Shown: positions 11,806 to 22,126 of the stretch, one piece after another | How positions within the stretch are numbered: the stretch's first letter is position 1 | Layout: each line of letters opens with the position of its first letter | Assembly: GCA_039583875.1 (NCBI GenBank) | Contig: CM077151.1 | Span: 117,529,519 to 117,593,518, forward strand | Length of the DNA: 64,000 bases | From: Platanthera guangdongensis | Lineage: Eukaryota; Streptophyta; Magnoliopsida; Asparagales; Orchidaceae | Direction: 5' to 3' | Program-made: the position numbers and the translations under genes | The notes under the pieces: model-generated | What the model was told of the DNA's origin: nothing | The model's database searches: none | Seen by the model: only the letters and a program-made list of their open reading frames with translations

Positions 11806-11949
11806 GGACTTAGAAATTTTTCTGCATTTCCTGCAATTACTTAACCTGCACATATAAACTCAAAAACACATCAAATACACGTTGATGCATATCATTGAGT
11901 AGGGTGAGGCTTCTTCAAATCTGGTACACATTTTCCAATGTACCCAACA

Positions 11950-13205
11950 CTTGGGTTTCCCTTAGACCTCTTCTAGAAAACTTTGTGTTGTGAATATAGT
12001 GAAATGGACTTAAACTATATTCGGTGCTACTCGGGCATATTCGTAGGGATAAGAATCTGATTGTGAAGTGGAGATTTTATAGAGTCGTTGGCTACTCATA
12101 CAAATGAGAAATTTAATCACCGGAAGTTTAGTGTATCTCGGAACGTGTATCTCCATGGAGTGAAGAAGGGCGTCATGGATTTTGTGACCCACGGTGAGGT
12201 CTGTCGCTCGATGAAGGTTAAGTGCAAGAATTTTGGGGGAACTATTACAGTCACTGCTCGAGTTAGAGTGGAAGTTCGAGGATATAATTAGGGATTTTCA
12301 TACACAGGATTCCTCATCCACACTCCAAGCATAATTATAATTGGAACATCAACGATAGACTGACCGAGATAGCTGGGGTCACCCCGACCCGGAAGAAAAC
12401 TCCCATGGGTGTTTCATGAAATTTGTGAGTAGTTGTCTGTGATCATGGTGTGCTCAAGATGATCGTGTCTAACAAGGATGGATAGTGTACGTCCAAGGAG
12501 AGAACATCAGTCCAAGATTATCTAGGCTCTCGGCCGACATTCAACACAGCTCTCCACCCTCATACATAGGTTCAAGATTCCACTGTCATGTATCTAGGAT
12601 GAAGATCCTCAGGCACTTGACTCGGAGTTTGTGGAGGATACTGATGCTCATGTTAGGTTGATCCGGGACAGGATGCTGGAAGCCTAGAGCAGGAAGGCCA
12701 AATATTACGATGCGAGGTATCGTCAGGTGGAATTCCAGGCGGGAGACCGGATCTTCTTGAAAATACGTCTAGTGCATGAAGTCTCGCCGGTATGCGGGCA
12801 GAAGAAGCTCAATCCAAGGAATATGGGGCGTTACAGGATCCTGGAGCGGATCGGCCCATTGGCTTATAGACTGGAGATACTGCTAGAGTTAGCGGGGTTG
12901 CACGATGTCTTCCACGTATCCTCTCTTAGGAAGTCTCTACTATGGCCGGAACGGCGGGTTCTTGGTATAGGTGGCTCGACAGCTTTTGATCAATTGGCCC
13001 GCTATTAGCCGGTCAGGATAGATGATACAGCGGTGCGGGTCTTGCGGTGCAAGAAGGTCTGCTTGTCAAGATCCTGTAGAGGAACCATGGGCAGGAGGAG
13101 CATACCTGGAAGCCACCGGGTCTGATGCAGTAGAGGTATCCAGATCTCTCGGGGTAAAGTACACTTTCAACTTCCTATGGGATGTTACATTTAGTTACTC
13201 TCAGT
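11950..13205 (+). pseudogene. T1 integrase and chromodomain remnants
   Basis: These are decayed pol 3' sequences. Around 12160-12240 is the integrase zinc-finger end (KKGVMDFVTHGEVC), matching the T3 copy at 55290 and below. The catalytic core, expected near 12290-12620, is reduced to scattered similarity. From about 12640 the integrase C-terminal region is clear (AKYYDARYRQVEFQAGD; GPLAYRLEILLELAGLHDVF). At about 13045-13130 a degenerate chromodomain (NHGQEEHTWKP-like) is visible in a shifted frame. The chromodomain marks the chromovirus clade. Multiple stops and frameshifts abolish function. Confidence 0.75.
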
Positions 13206-13228
13206 AGAAACCCCACAGGCCTAACCTG

Positions 13229-13250
13229 AATTTCGGGGACGAAATTTTTA
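13229..13250 (+). other. T1 polypurine tract
   Basis: AATTTCGGGGACGAAATTT lies about 20 bases before the LTR start. The equivalent site on the - strand of T3 is at about 53970-53995. Confidence 0.65.
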
Positions 13251-13479
13251 TTTTGTTTATTGGAATTTGTAACATTCTATTTCCAACTAGACCCCTAAGA
13301 GTAGTTTTGGTCACGACTAGGTCATGACAAAACCCTAGGAAGCCCAAGGGACCAAGTGAACAAGGGTCAAGGTGAAAATCACCTTTGTTTGCCTATAACT
13401 CATCCTCAATAATTAAACCTAAGGTCTGACCTTAGGGCTACCCCTTGATCCCAGGACCCTACCACAATACCCCAAACAC

Positions 13480-14060
13480 CTTGGGAAGTCCATAGGGTCA
13501 TTAAGGACCCACTGTGGGCATTTAAAGTGGTTAAGTTGACCTAAGTCAACCCTAACCCTAAATGTGTCAAACTAGCCTACTTAGGGTCAATTGACCTTCC
13601 CCTAGCCAAGTGGATCTCACCCATGCAATCCTAACCCAAAAGTGAGATCAATAGGTCACCAAGGACCAATTGGGGGCAACTCAAGAGTCTATGTTGACCA
13701 AAGTCAACTCTAGCGCCTAATTTGGTCAAAGTACCCTTCCTAAGGGTAGGTGACCTCCAAAGTGCAAGGTAACCATACATAACTCTTCCTAGACCTTAGG
13801 GGAAGCCATGGGGTCACCAAGGACCCCTTCGGGTCAACCAAAATCGTCATGTTGACCTAAATCAACTCTAACCTTAATTTGGGCAAAGTACCCTTCCTAA
13901 GGGAAGGTGGCCTCCAAAGTGCCAAGTCAACCCTAGACATCCCTACCTAGACCCTAGGGGAGCCCAATAGGTCACTAAAGACCCAATGATGGTAACAAAA
14001 AAGGTCAAAAAGATGAAGGTCAACCCAAGCTTATTTTGGGTCAACCTAGCCCAAATAGGC
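13480..14060 (+). repeat. 158-bp tandem repeat in T1 LTR
   Basis: The anchor GTCAYYAAGGACC recurs at 13497, 13655, 13813 and 13971, a constant 158-bp step. Each unit carries small dyads: GTTGACCTAAGTCAAC-like, CCCTTCCTAAGGG-like and GGTCACCAAGGACC-like. Confidence 0.85.
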
Positions 14061-14623
14061 TAACCCAAGCTCAAGTCTCCTCATTTGGTTTCTTTAGGGA
14101 ATAATGTGCATGGGTGGGCTGAAAATAGTTATTCAGACTGACCAAGTCAATTTGGTGACTATGAGAGAGGGTGAGCTCCATTTTCATGATATTGGATGAG
14201 AGAGAAATGAGGAAGAAGAGGAAAGGAAGAGGTTCGGCCAAGGGGAGGCCAAAGGCCACCTTTAATGGCTGAATTCAACTACCCCAGGGAAGGGGAGAAG
14301 TTTCCAGCCGTTTCCCTAGCCTTCAAGACCTGGTTCAGCCCCCCTACTCCATGGTCGAGCCTAGCCATTAATGGCTTTGAAGGATATTGATGATGCAGCC
14401 CCTCCACTCCCCATCTGAGGCTTTTAACACCATCAGTGGGTTGAGAGGAGCCTTACCCAATCCTTACCTGAAGAATTCTAGCCTCCCCACTGTGAATTCG
14501 CAGAAACCGAGCGCCACCACTTTCAGGAATGGCTTCCCGGCGATCTTCCCGACTTCAGGTCGCCGGCAAGGTCCTCGTCCTCTCCTTGTCTCATGGATAG
14601 ATCATAGCAGCGTTTAGGTTCCA

Positions 14624-14649
14624 GGTTCGGGCTCAATTGAGCCCGAACC
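14624..14649. repeat. Perfect 26-bp palindrome
   Basis: GGTTCGGGCTCAA is followed directly by its exact reverse complement. A 25-bp version lies at 7921-7945 at the edge of the insert in C1 gag. Confidence 0.95.
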
Positions 14650-14722
14650 AATTCTTGGTTTTCCTGGTTTTTGGCCCAACATTTTCTTGCTAAAACCGTC
14701 GGATTCCGCCTCTCCGGCGGCT

Positions 14723-14857
14723 ATGCCGCCGCCTGGCGACAGCCACCACCTCAACGGAGGTGGTGGTGGCGGTCGCCGGCCGGAGAAGGGGTCGAATCGC
14801 CGGCGGCAATGCCTGAAAGAGGCTCCAGGCTCGGGCTATCTCAGCCGTTGGCTGGAG
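14723..14857 (+). CDS. Candidate first gag exon in T1 LTR
   Basis: An ATG begins an open 45-codon stretch (MPPPGDS..., Gly/Arg rich) that ends in phase 0 at a possible donor GAG|GTAGAC. Its position between promoter-side repeats and exon 2 matches exon 1 of T2 and T4, whose products start MLPRR and MPPRR. Similarity is limited to the basic/proline start, so this is a weak call. Confidence 0.25.
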
Positions 14858-17504
14858 GTAGACGATGACCCCGGGGCGTTGGAACTGCGCCAAGATTCGT
14901 GCGCCGGTTCGATTAAATCATTATAATTTCATTTTATTTCTCTTTTTTTGTCACACTATTTACAGAAAATGTTTTAAATTTTTAAAAATACCTAGGCTCC
15001 TCTACTGAAAACGTCACCAACATGAACGTTGTAGCCCTAGGTGTCTACTTTATTTCAAAATTTATTTAGACAATTTGGGCCTATGGTTGGACTAGGGCAT
15101 CCATTTTGGTGGGACCTATACCTAGGGCTATCCTAAGATTAAAATGGGTGCCCACTCTTCATCCCTTGTCCAAATGAGGTGAAATTTGGGCAGGGTGTCA
15201 CCCTTATCTAGGCCTAGGGTCTGTACAAAAATGGGAATTTGTGGATATACTTTGCATATAGTTTTGTCTATTATTTAATAATATTATGATAAATTAATTA
15301 GGTGGTCAAATTACTTCCAAACCCTCCCTAATTTTGGTGAGTGGTCCCTGGCCTCATGCTATGTATCTGTGTAAATTTTCACCTCATTTGGAGGTGTTTT
15401 GGATGGGGGAAGACCTAACCCTAACTTGCCTTAATGAGGGGTTTTTAAGTAAAAAAGTGGACCTTGAGGATGAGTGGTCAAATCACCTCATCAGACGCAG
15501 AGATTTTGGCCACTGACTTGACATGACCTTTAACACCCTCATGGGGATTATGGGGTGGCCTAGGGTAGTTTTAGCCTAGGATCCAAATTCAAAACCTAAA
15601 AAGGGGCTTTTGGGTGTTGTGAAGTACATGGGGTCAAATGCTGTTGTATGGGCTTGCAATATGGTAGAATTGATGCTAGGGCATCCCAACTCCACTGGCC
15701 TGAATCTTAAACGATTAGGAGATGGATAAACCTCTCAAATCCCTAACACTATTTTAGGGAATAACCACTCCTTGTGTAGAATAGGTCACCAAAACTTACA
15801 AACAGGGTATGAAACTTAGGTAGCATGAATTCTAGGTTAAATAGGATCTCTGATGAATTTATTGGAATTTTATGGGTTGTATTACTAGTACCCCCTTGTT
15901 ATGCATGATGTGGCCCTAAATGGTATTTTATTTATTTTGAATCTCTCAGTACATTGTAAACTCATGAAATTTAGGCAGGAGAAGTTTTATGTCAATATAA
16001 GTATTCCTGAATTTTGTCATAAATTTTGGTTGAATAATCTTAGTACCTCCTTCACAAATATTAAAAAGGCATATTTATGGTCAATAAATTATATAGATCA
16101 ATTTACTTGTTACAAAATTGTGAAATTGGGTATCTGGTAGTTTTAGGTCAGTATCTACTTGGAGGAATTAAATCATGATTTTTTGATGACTATTTGTAGT
16201 TTTTCCTTTACCAATGCATAATTTTGGGAATTTGGTATTTAATTTATTCAGAGCTTATTTCTTACTGGAAAAAAATTGTGAGACCCTGAATTTTATGTTA
16301 ATTAGTAATAATGATTTTATCATAAATTTGTAGTGCAATTACTTGTCAAAAAGGGGTACTTCATGATCAAACGTGGAATTCTGGATTACTAGAATAAATA
16401 TATAAATTAACAGATAAAATAGGAAAATTATGAATTTCTAGGTTTAGGCTAAAAATATCATTATAGCCTTCCAATAATTATTTTAGGGGTACTGGGTGAT
16501 TATTTTGTGTACCTCCCATTATACACTTCATGTAGCTTAGGTTGGTCTACATATAGTAAAAACTATAGAACCTACGTTGAATGTATAATTTAGGCACATG
16601 AGTTGGGATTAGTGGTTGGCTGGTTTGGATAGGTTAAAAGAAGTTCACCATTGGAAGATAGGATGAGTAGGATGTTGGGTTGGCTAGTGTTAGGTGGTGC
16701 TCGGGATCGACGAAAGATCGTCTTTTCCCGTGGGAAGGAAGTGTCAAAATCATTAGGGTTAGATCCAACAACAAGTAAGGATATGGAAAATCTGATAGCA
16801 ACCAATAATAGTAAGTGACTTACGAAAGGAATCTTTGGGCGTAATCCGATCGTAGTTCCAAGTGCCTTCGAGAGCCCTTCACGGGGAATACCTTGGGCAG
16901 TCCTGGGCTAACCTAAACAGTAAGAATAAAACATTTCAAGAGCAACTAGTATAATTAGGGTTACACATTCATACACACAGGTAGCTCGGGAGGTTGATTA
17001 GTTTAATTTGATTGCGATTTGGACGGTTCGTTCGGAAGGTAGATGCACGGACGGATAGTTCGGGGAGCCAGTGTCTCAAAAGGTTTTGGATACAAATAAG
17101 GTGGTGGGTCTTCGGTATCGGACGGTCGTTCACACCGATGTCGATATGTTGACTCGGCGGTGTGAGACACTTAGCCAAAGAAAGTCTGGTGGATATGGCT
17201 AGCATTAGTACGCGGATACTCTAGGTTGTGTTCTTCTAGGGGCGTACGGGAGGGCTAGGCCTGGTAGTGTGGATTCCCACCTAGGAGTGGGGGGCCCGAC
17301 CCACTGTCTCCGTTTGCCACTATGGAGGTTCCTGGGAGTGAAGCTAGCTGCCCAAATAGGGGGAACTAAAGGTCTGTGCACATAGAGTCGTGTGTGTGGG
17401 TTGCTCTTGCATGAATCATGGCATAGCATACTTGCATACAACCGACACTGCAACGTATAAATTGGTACGGAACTTTTTATACGGTGGAAGCCTTGCAAAA
17501 GACC

Positions 17505-17546
17505 CCTTAACTTATATGTTTGTATGGGCATTCATATAAGTTAAGG
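17505..17546 (+). ncRNA. Conserved hairpin with TTTGTATGGGCATT loop (T1)
   Basis: A perfect 14-bp stem (17505-17518 with 17533-17546) encloses the 14-base loop TTTGTATGGGCATT. The same loop with differently paired stems occurs twice in T2 and twice in T4. The hairpin lies in the LTR, 287 bases before the predicted exon 2. Confidence 0.7.
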
Positions 17547-17832
17547 TTACTTATTTCTTATTTTGACTACCTTACATATGCTGCTTATTCTGCTTGTTTA
17601 CTTTACTGCTTACTATTGTAGAACTGCTAGTTTGTACTTTTCTTCCTTAGCTATTTATATAAAATAAATAACTGCTAGACTAGTTCCACTGTCACCTTCT
17701 TGGCTTACTATCCACCTTTGTAGCTTCCCTTTTCTCCTTCCCGCTCGGTGCCTAGGAGCCATGGGGGGATGGGTAGGGGGATGATATGGCTTAGTCTTTA
17801 TGACTAATGGTTTTTGGACCACAACATTACAG

Positions 17833-17940
17833 GGGCTCCGGATGGGAGACAGGGACCAGCAGCTCAGGGACCAGCACAAGCAGAGTACAGTGCGCTTGGA
17901 GGTGGGCCAGTCTAGTACCGGGGCACCAGCTACCAGCTCC
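17833..17940 (+). CDS. Candidate second gag exon in T1 LTR
   Basis: An open 36-codon stretch in phase 0 is flanked by ACATTACAG (3' splice site) and GTGAGTG (5' splice site). It is Gln/Asp/Arg rich. The position, phase and donor agree with exon 2 of T2 and T4 (105 nt each), though the sequence is diverged. Confidence 0.4.
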
Positions 17941-18266
17941 GTGAGTGATAGTCTTTATATAGCTTCCGTGAGAGATTGTAGCGAGGATCTGTTGTACCGG
18001 GCTTAAGCCCGTTTATATTTCCTTGTACTGTTACTTTTCAGTACTCTCTATTATAAATGGACTGGTTGTGATTTATCTTATTACTTACGACATTTGTGGA
18101 CTCAGCTATTTCATTTCTGAATACTGCTCTCTTTGTGTTGATCGAAAAGGCCGGCAGAATCGGCGTTTTGTAGTGGCAGCCTTCCTGAGAGTCGGGGCCA
18201 CCGCAAAATGGCGATTCTGGGCATAAGACCTCGGGGTTTAAAAAGAAAAGGGGGGGGGGTCTTACA

Positions 18267-18765
18267 GCACACATCAGAAGAAATTGGTGCTGGTAATGTA
18301 GTCATGGGCAGAGTGCTTGCCCAAGAGTACCTTTCCAACAACATCTCCAGAGAACTTGTATTCAACAGACAAGTTCTTTTTCAGCATTTTGTTAGGGTTT
18401 CTCTGGGAGTGACACATCTTAACAATCATATAATCTAATTCAGCACTGGACAGTTCTATATCATCTTCTTCACCACTAACAAACTCAAAAATTTCAGATA
18501 AAATTTCTAGGGAAAGAGGAACATGATGTCCTGAGATAGATCCAATAAGAACTGAAGTTTCCTGAATCTTTGTTTTATAAACCCATTCCTTAATCTCCAG
18601 CATTAAAAGCTTTATCCTTGTTGTCATGAACTTCCTTAACTGCTGAGTCTCAAACAACTGTAAGATATTCTTGAAGACATGATCGGAATGACTGAAGGAA
18701 TCCATATCAATGTCGAATCCAGCATCAAATTTCATTCCGGAAAGGGTCGCCGCTGAAATCATCAT
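18267..18765 (-). pseudogene. C3 ORF3 N-terminal domain, truncated
   Basis: Starts at ATG 18765 (MMISAATLSG), directly after CTTGTTTTTGTAG|GCA, a good 3' splice-site look-alike. Residues 11 onward, MKFDAGFDIDM, repeat the C2 ORF3 start, and similarity continues through GKVLLGKHSAHDYI. A small frameshift follows, giving a stop at 18274, and the rest is lost where the T1 LTR begins. The family is the Sirevirus third ORF, of unknown function; the shared block resembles domains annotated as putative plant transposon protein. Confidence 0.75.
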
Positions 18766-18837
18766 TGCCTACAAAAACAAGAGATCAGGTACAAAAGAAC
18801 TGGAAAGCGCAGGATGGAGTTAGATGAAAACCTAATT

Positions 18838-19156
18838 ATATGTTTTCAGAAGATAAAAAGACGAACTCCGTCCGACGAAAAATAAAAACTTCAAACTCAT
18901 TTCGACGAAAAATCTCATAAAGAAATAAAAGCATCGATCTAAGTTTGTAGATGGGGAAAACAATTCATCGTTTTCCGTTCGACTAAAAATTTTTAAAACA
19001 AACTTCGTCGATCTCCGTTCGACGCAAAAATTTTCTGAAACAAATTCATCGATCTTCGTTCGACGAAAAGATTCGCAAAGGAAGGTTCATCGATATCTGT
19101 TTGACGAACACTCCACGAAGAGTTCATAGTTCGTCGATCTCGGTTCGACGAAAAAT
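18838..19156. repeat. TCGTCGA...TCGACGAA dyad array, C3 spacer
   Basis: About seven units of the form TTCGTCGATCTC plus GTTCGACGAA occur, with mutated members, between ORF3 and pol. The position and core are the same as the C2 spacer array (33537-33805). Confidence 0.75.
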
Positions 19157-21020
19157 GAACAGTTCATAGACCCCAAACAAAAAACAAATTAAAGCTTCTC
19201 CATTGATCATACCTAGCTGATTTAGGAAGAACAGATGTTTCTTTTCATCTAATGGTTTGGTGAAAATGTCTGCTCTTTGTAAATCAGTAGAGATAAAGAC
19301 GAGTTTAATTTTATTTTTGTCCACATAATCTCTAATGAAATGATGTCTAATCTCTATATGCTTTGTCTTACTATGATGCACTGGATTTTGTGCAATAGAA
19401 AATGCACAGGTATTATCACAATAAATAGTTGAATTATTTAAGTTGAAACCGTAATCCAGGAGCTGATTTTGAATCCTCAAAATTTTTGACAAGCAGCTAC
19501 CTATTGCTATGTTTTCTGCTTCAACAGTTGATGTGGACATAGAAGTTTGTTTTTTGCAAAACCAGGACACAAGCCTATCACAAAGGAACTGACAAGTTCC
19601 TGATGTACTTTTCCTGTCCACTCTACATCCAGCAAAGTCAGCATCTGAGAATCCAGATAATTCAAATTCTGACTCAGTAGGATACCAGAGTCCTAGATTA
19701 GGACAACCCTTTATATATCTTAAAATCCTTTTTAATAAAATAAGGTGAGGTACTTTATAATTGACTTGAAATCTAGCACAAATACAAGTAGCAAACATAA
19801 TGTCTGGCCTACTAGCTGTAAGATACAATAAGGACCCAACAATAGCCCTATATGTTTTCTGATCAACTGGCTTGCCCTGTTCATCAGAATCAACTACAAC
19901 ATTGGAGGGCATGGGTGTTTTCTTGGCTGAGGCATCTGTCATCCCAAATCTTTTAAGTAGCTCTTTAGCATGTTTTGACTGGGATATAAAGATACTATCA
20001 GGGGTTTGCTTCACTTGAAGACCAAGGAATTAGGATAGTTCACCTATGCTACTCATTTCAAACTCTGAATGCATCAGGTCAGAAAACCTTTTACAAAGTT
20101 TGGAATTAGTAGAGCCAAATATTATATCATCTACATATATTTGGACAAGCAAACTTTTTGACTTATGATGTCTAATAAATAAGGTTTTATCTACAATGCC
20201 TCTAATGAACTTATGCTTAAAAATAAAGCTATCTAAGGTCTCATACCAAGCTCTTATAGCTTGCTTTAGACCATAGAGAGCTTTATGAAGCTTAAAAACA
20301 TAAGATGGATGAGTTGAGGAGACAAAACATAGAGGTTGTTCAACATAAACTTCCTCTTTCAGTTTTCCATTTAGGAATGCACTTTTAACATCCATTTCAT
20401 AGACTTTGAAATTCTGATAGGCAGCATAAGCAAGAAAAATTTTGATGGTTTCAAGTCTTGCAACAGGAGCAAAGGTTTGATCAAAATCAATGCCATCTTC
20501 CAGTGAATAACCTTGGGCTACCAATCTTGTTTTGTTCCTTAAAATTAATCCTTGTGCATCCAGCTTATTCCTAAAGACCTATTTAGTTCCAATGACCGGG
20601 TAGTCTTTGGGTCTTGGAACTAAATCCCAAACTCTACACCTCTCAAATTGATTGAGTTCCTCTTGCATTGCAATAATGTAGTGGGGATCTTGCTCTGAAT
20701 CTTTTATGGATTGAGGCACAATTTGATAAATGAAGTAAGCATGCATCAGATCTTGGTTGATTTGATGCCTTGTTTGCACACCATCTGATATGTCTCCAAT
20801 CACTTGAGATATGGGATGATATCTAAGTGTGACAAGATCAGTAGGTGGAGTTGGTTCATCAACAGATTGTGGATTTAATTCCTCTTGTGGAATTATATTT
20901 GATGTTGTGGGTTCAACAATTTCTTCTTCACTGTCTTCATCAATCTGTGGAGAAGGATGCAATGTAATCTCTTGGGTAAGGTTTAAATCATCCAACTTCT
21001 CACACATATAGGGTACCTGC
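19124..21020 (-). pseudogene. pol: C3 pol: RT and RNase H, 5'-truncated
   Basis: From 21020 downward the - strand reads the integrase-RT linker, then RT (GTK...[47 protein letters not shown] near 20120), then RNase H (FSDADFAGCRVDRKSTSG). It ends with [13 protein letters not shown]. Breaks occur near 20575 and 20028, the latter a stop just before the conserved LQVKQTP segment. Protease and integrase are missing because T2 inserted at 21020. Closest relative here is C2 pol. Confidence 0.88.
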
Positions 21021-21147
21021 TGTAACGTCCCGAATTGCACTAGGACCCTCGTATGTGTTTTTGAGTCAGGAGAGCTGACTTGGGTTCGGGGGAGTGCCGA
21101 CAACAGGGTAGCACATGTGAAAAGGAGGAGAAATCAGTCAAGCATAG

Positions 21148-21921
21148 CACATGGGTAGAGACACGGGCGTGTCCCTACCCGTGTGGGAGTGGTCGACTCT
21201 CGAGTCGATGACTCGAGTATGTCCAGAGAAGGACACGGGTAGTGATACAGGCGTGTCACTACCCGTGTGAAGTGACACGGGTAGAGACACAGGCGTGTCC
21301 CTACCCGTGTGCGTGTGTGTCGAGTTGAACTCGATACAGTATGTCGAGATCGATGAACTGCGTATCGAGATTGACGAATTGTATAACACGGGTAGAGACA
21401 CAGGCGTGTCCCTACCCGTGTGTCGTTGTGTCGAGCTGAGCTCGACGAGGCGTGTCGAGATCGACGAGGTGTGTCGATATCGTATGACACGGGTAGCGAC
21501 ACAGGCGTGTCCCTACCCGTGTGTGTCGAGTTACATTCGACAGGGCGTGTCGAGATTGACGAGGTGTGTCGACATCATATGACACGGGTAGCGATACAGG
21601 CATGTCCCTACCCGTGTGTATCGAGTTACACTCAATAGAGCATGTCGAGATCGACGAACTACGTGTCGAGATCGACGAATTGTATGATACGGGTAGCGAC
21701 ACCGGCGTGTCCCTACCCGTATGCCATTGTGTCGAGTTGAGTTCGTCGAAATGTATCCAGAGAAGGACACGGCCAGGGAACACGGTCGTGTCATGTGGAC
21801 ATGGGTCGGGACACGGGCATGTCCCTACCCGTTTCGAGTATTGAACTGACACGGAAACTATCATTGCCGTTTCACCCAAGCAGGACACGGGTAAGGACAC
21901 GGGCGTGTCCCTACCCGTGTC
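21148..21921. repeat. Alternating palindrome array in T2 LTR U3
   Basis: About nine near-palindromes of about 36 bp, each built as ACACGGGTAG...GACACGGGCGTGTC...CTACCCGTGT, alternate with GTCGAG/TCGACGA dyads such as TCGAGATCGACGA. Unit spacing is roughly 95-120 bp. The array stops just before the promoter region near 21928. Confidence 0.92.
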
Positions 21922-22054
21922 ACTTTTCATATCTAATGGAAAGAGAAAACCCTAGCTGTTTTCATGCTCATTTCATCCCCTATTTCCTGGGAGAAACTTC
22001 TGTAGAGAGGGAAACCGCTGGAGAAAGTCTTGGAGGAGAAGATTCGCCGTCGCC

Positions 22055-22126
22055 ATGAAGATGAAGATGCTGCCGAGAAGAGTTACACGATCCATGGCCG
22101 AAATTAGTGGAAATGCCGGAAATGAG
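22055..22126 (+). CDS. gag: Predicted gag exon 1 inside T2 LTR
   Basis: Three in-frame ATGs (22055, 22061, 22067) lead into an open stretch that ends at GAG|GTGAGC, a strong 5' splice consensus. From the third ATG it is exactly 60 nt, as are the equivalents in T3 (52911-52852, - strand) and T4 (61678-61737). All end in phase 0. The product is short and basic (MLPRRVTRSMA...), as is typical of chromovirus Gag N termini. It joins in frame to exon 2 at 24166. The coding role is inferred from phase, length and splice-site conservation only. Confidence 0.5.

Larger units (their letters stand above)
1..11949 (-). mobile_element. C1: Sirevirus-type Ty1/Copia element (incomplete at window edge)
   Basis: The order on the - strand is 5' LTR (10174-11949), tRNA-iMet PBS, gag, pol in Copia order (PR-IN-RT-RH), a long third ORF, polypurine tract and 3' LTR (1-530, cut by the window start). 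A large extra ORF downstream of pol is the hallmark of Sireviruses. The first 530 bases match 11419-11949 almost base for base. The 5' LTR abuts Tekay sequence at 11950, so C1 inserted into T1. The matching target site duplicate lies outside the window. All three genes have stops or frameshifts, so this copy is not autonomous. Confidence 0.93.
10174..11949 (-). repeat. C1 5' LTR
   Basis: This 1776-bp repeat is bounded by TG...CA (- strand TGTTGGGTAC at 11949 to ATTATTTCA at 10174). Its last 531 bases match window positions 1-530. It contains a palindrome array at 11203-11805, a TATA box at 11061-11068, and a transcribed leader with CCCCCCTCTAGG near the PBS end. Confidence 0.92.
11950..18266 (+). 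mobile_element. T1: Tekay-type Ty3/Gypsy chromovirus, 3' part
   Basis: What remains is the integrase and chromodomain end of pol, a Tekay-style polypurine tract (TTTCGGGGACGAAATTT) and a complete 3' LTR ending TCTTACA. The 5' part lies beyond C1 and outside the window. Its 3' end sits inside the ORF3 of C3; the flank GCACA (18267-18271) would be one copy of the target duplicate. Confidence 0.85.
13268..18266 (+). repeat. T1 3' LTR (about 5.0 kb)
   Basis: It starts TGTAACATTC and ends GGGGGGGTCTTACA, the same termini as the other Tekay LTRs here. It is longer than the T2 LTR (3558 bp). Inside are 158-bp tandem repeats (13480-14060), a fragment shared with C1 gag (14248-14655), a candidate coding exon (17833-17940) and a conserved hairpin (17505-17546). 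The remaining sequence, notably 14930-17500, has no gene or repeat I recognise beyond LTR sequence. Confidence 0.82.
18267..21020 (-). mobile_element. C3: older Sirevirus-type Copia fragment
   Basis: On the - strand, pol (RT and RNase H) is followed by a short spacer with TCGTCGA-type dyads, then the N-terminal part of an ORF3 related to that of C2. T2 cuts pol at 21020 and T1 cuts ORF3 at 18267, so both Tekay elements inserted into C3, which is the oldest layer here. Confidence 0.88.

Noticed and set aside
13553..13570. Telomere-like CCCTAAC/CCCTAAA pair
   Set aside because: Only about two units within the 158-bp repeat; too short to be an interstitial telomere.
15901..16140. 79-codon ORF in the T1 LTR
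   Set aside because: AT-rich, no recognisable domain, no counterpart in other Tekay LTRs.
18246..18260. G-run as a quadruplex or promoter element
   Set aside because: It is the normal G-rich terminus of Tekay LTRs (GGGGGGTCTTACA); a single run cannot support a quadruplex claim.
21134..21930. ORFs with TRVGTRPCLYPC-like or MSLPVS repeats in Tekay LTR arrays (also 53048-53841, 61024-61830)
   Set aside because: They arise from the ACACGGGTAG palindromes in all frames and both strands; they are non-coding U3 repeats.
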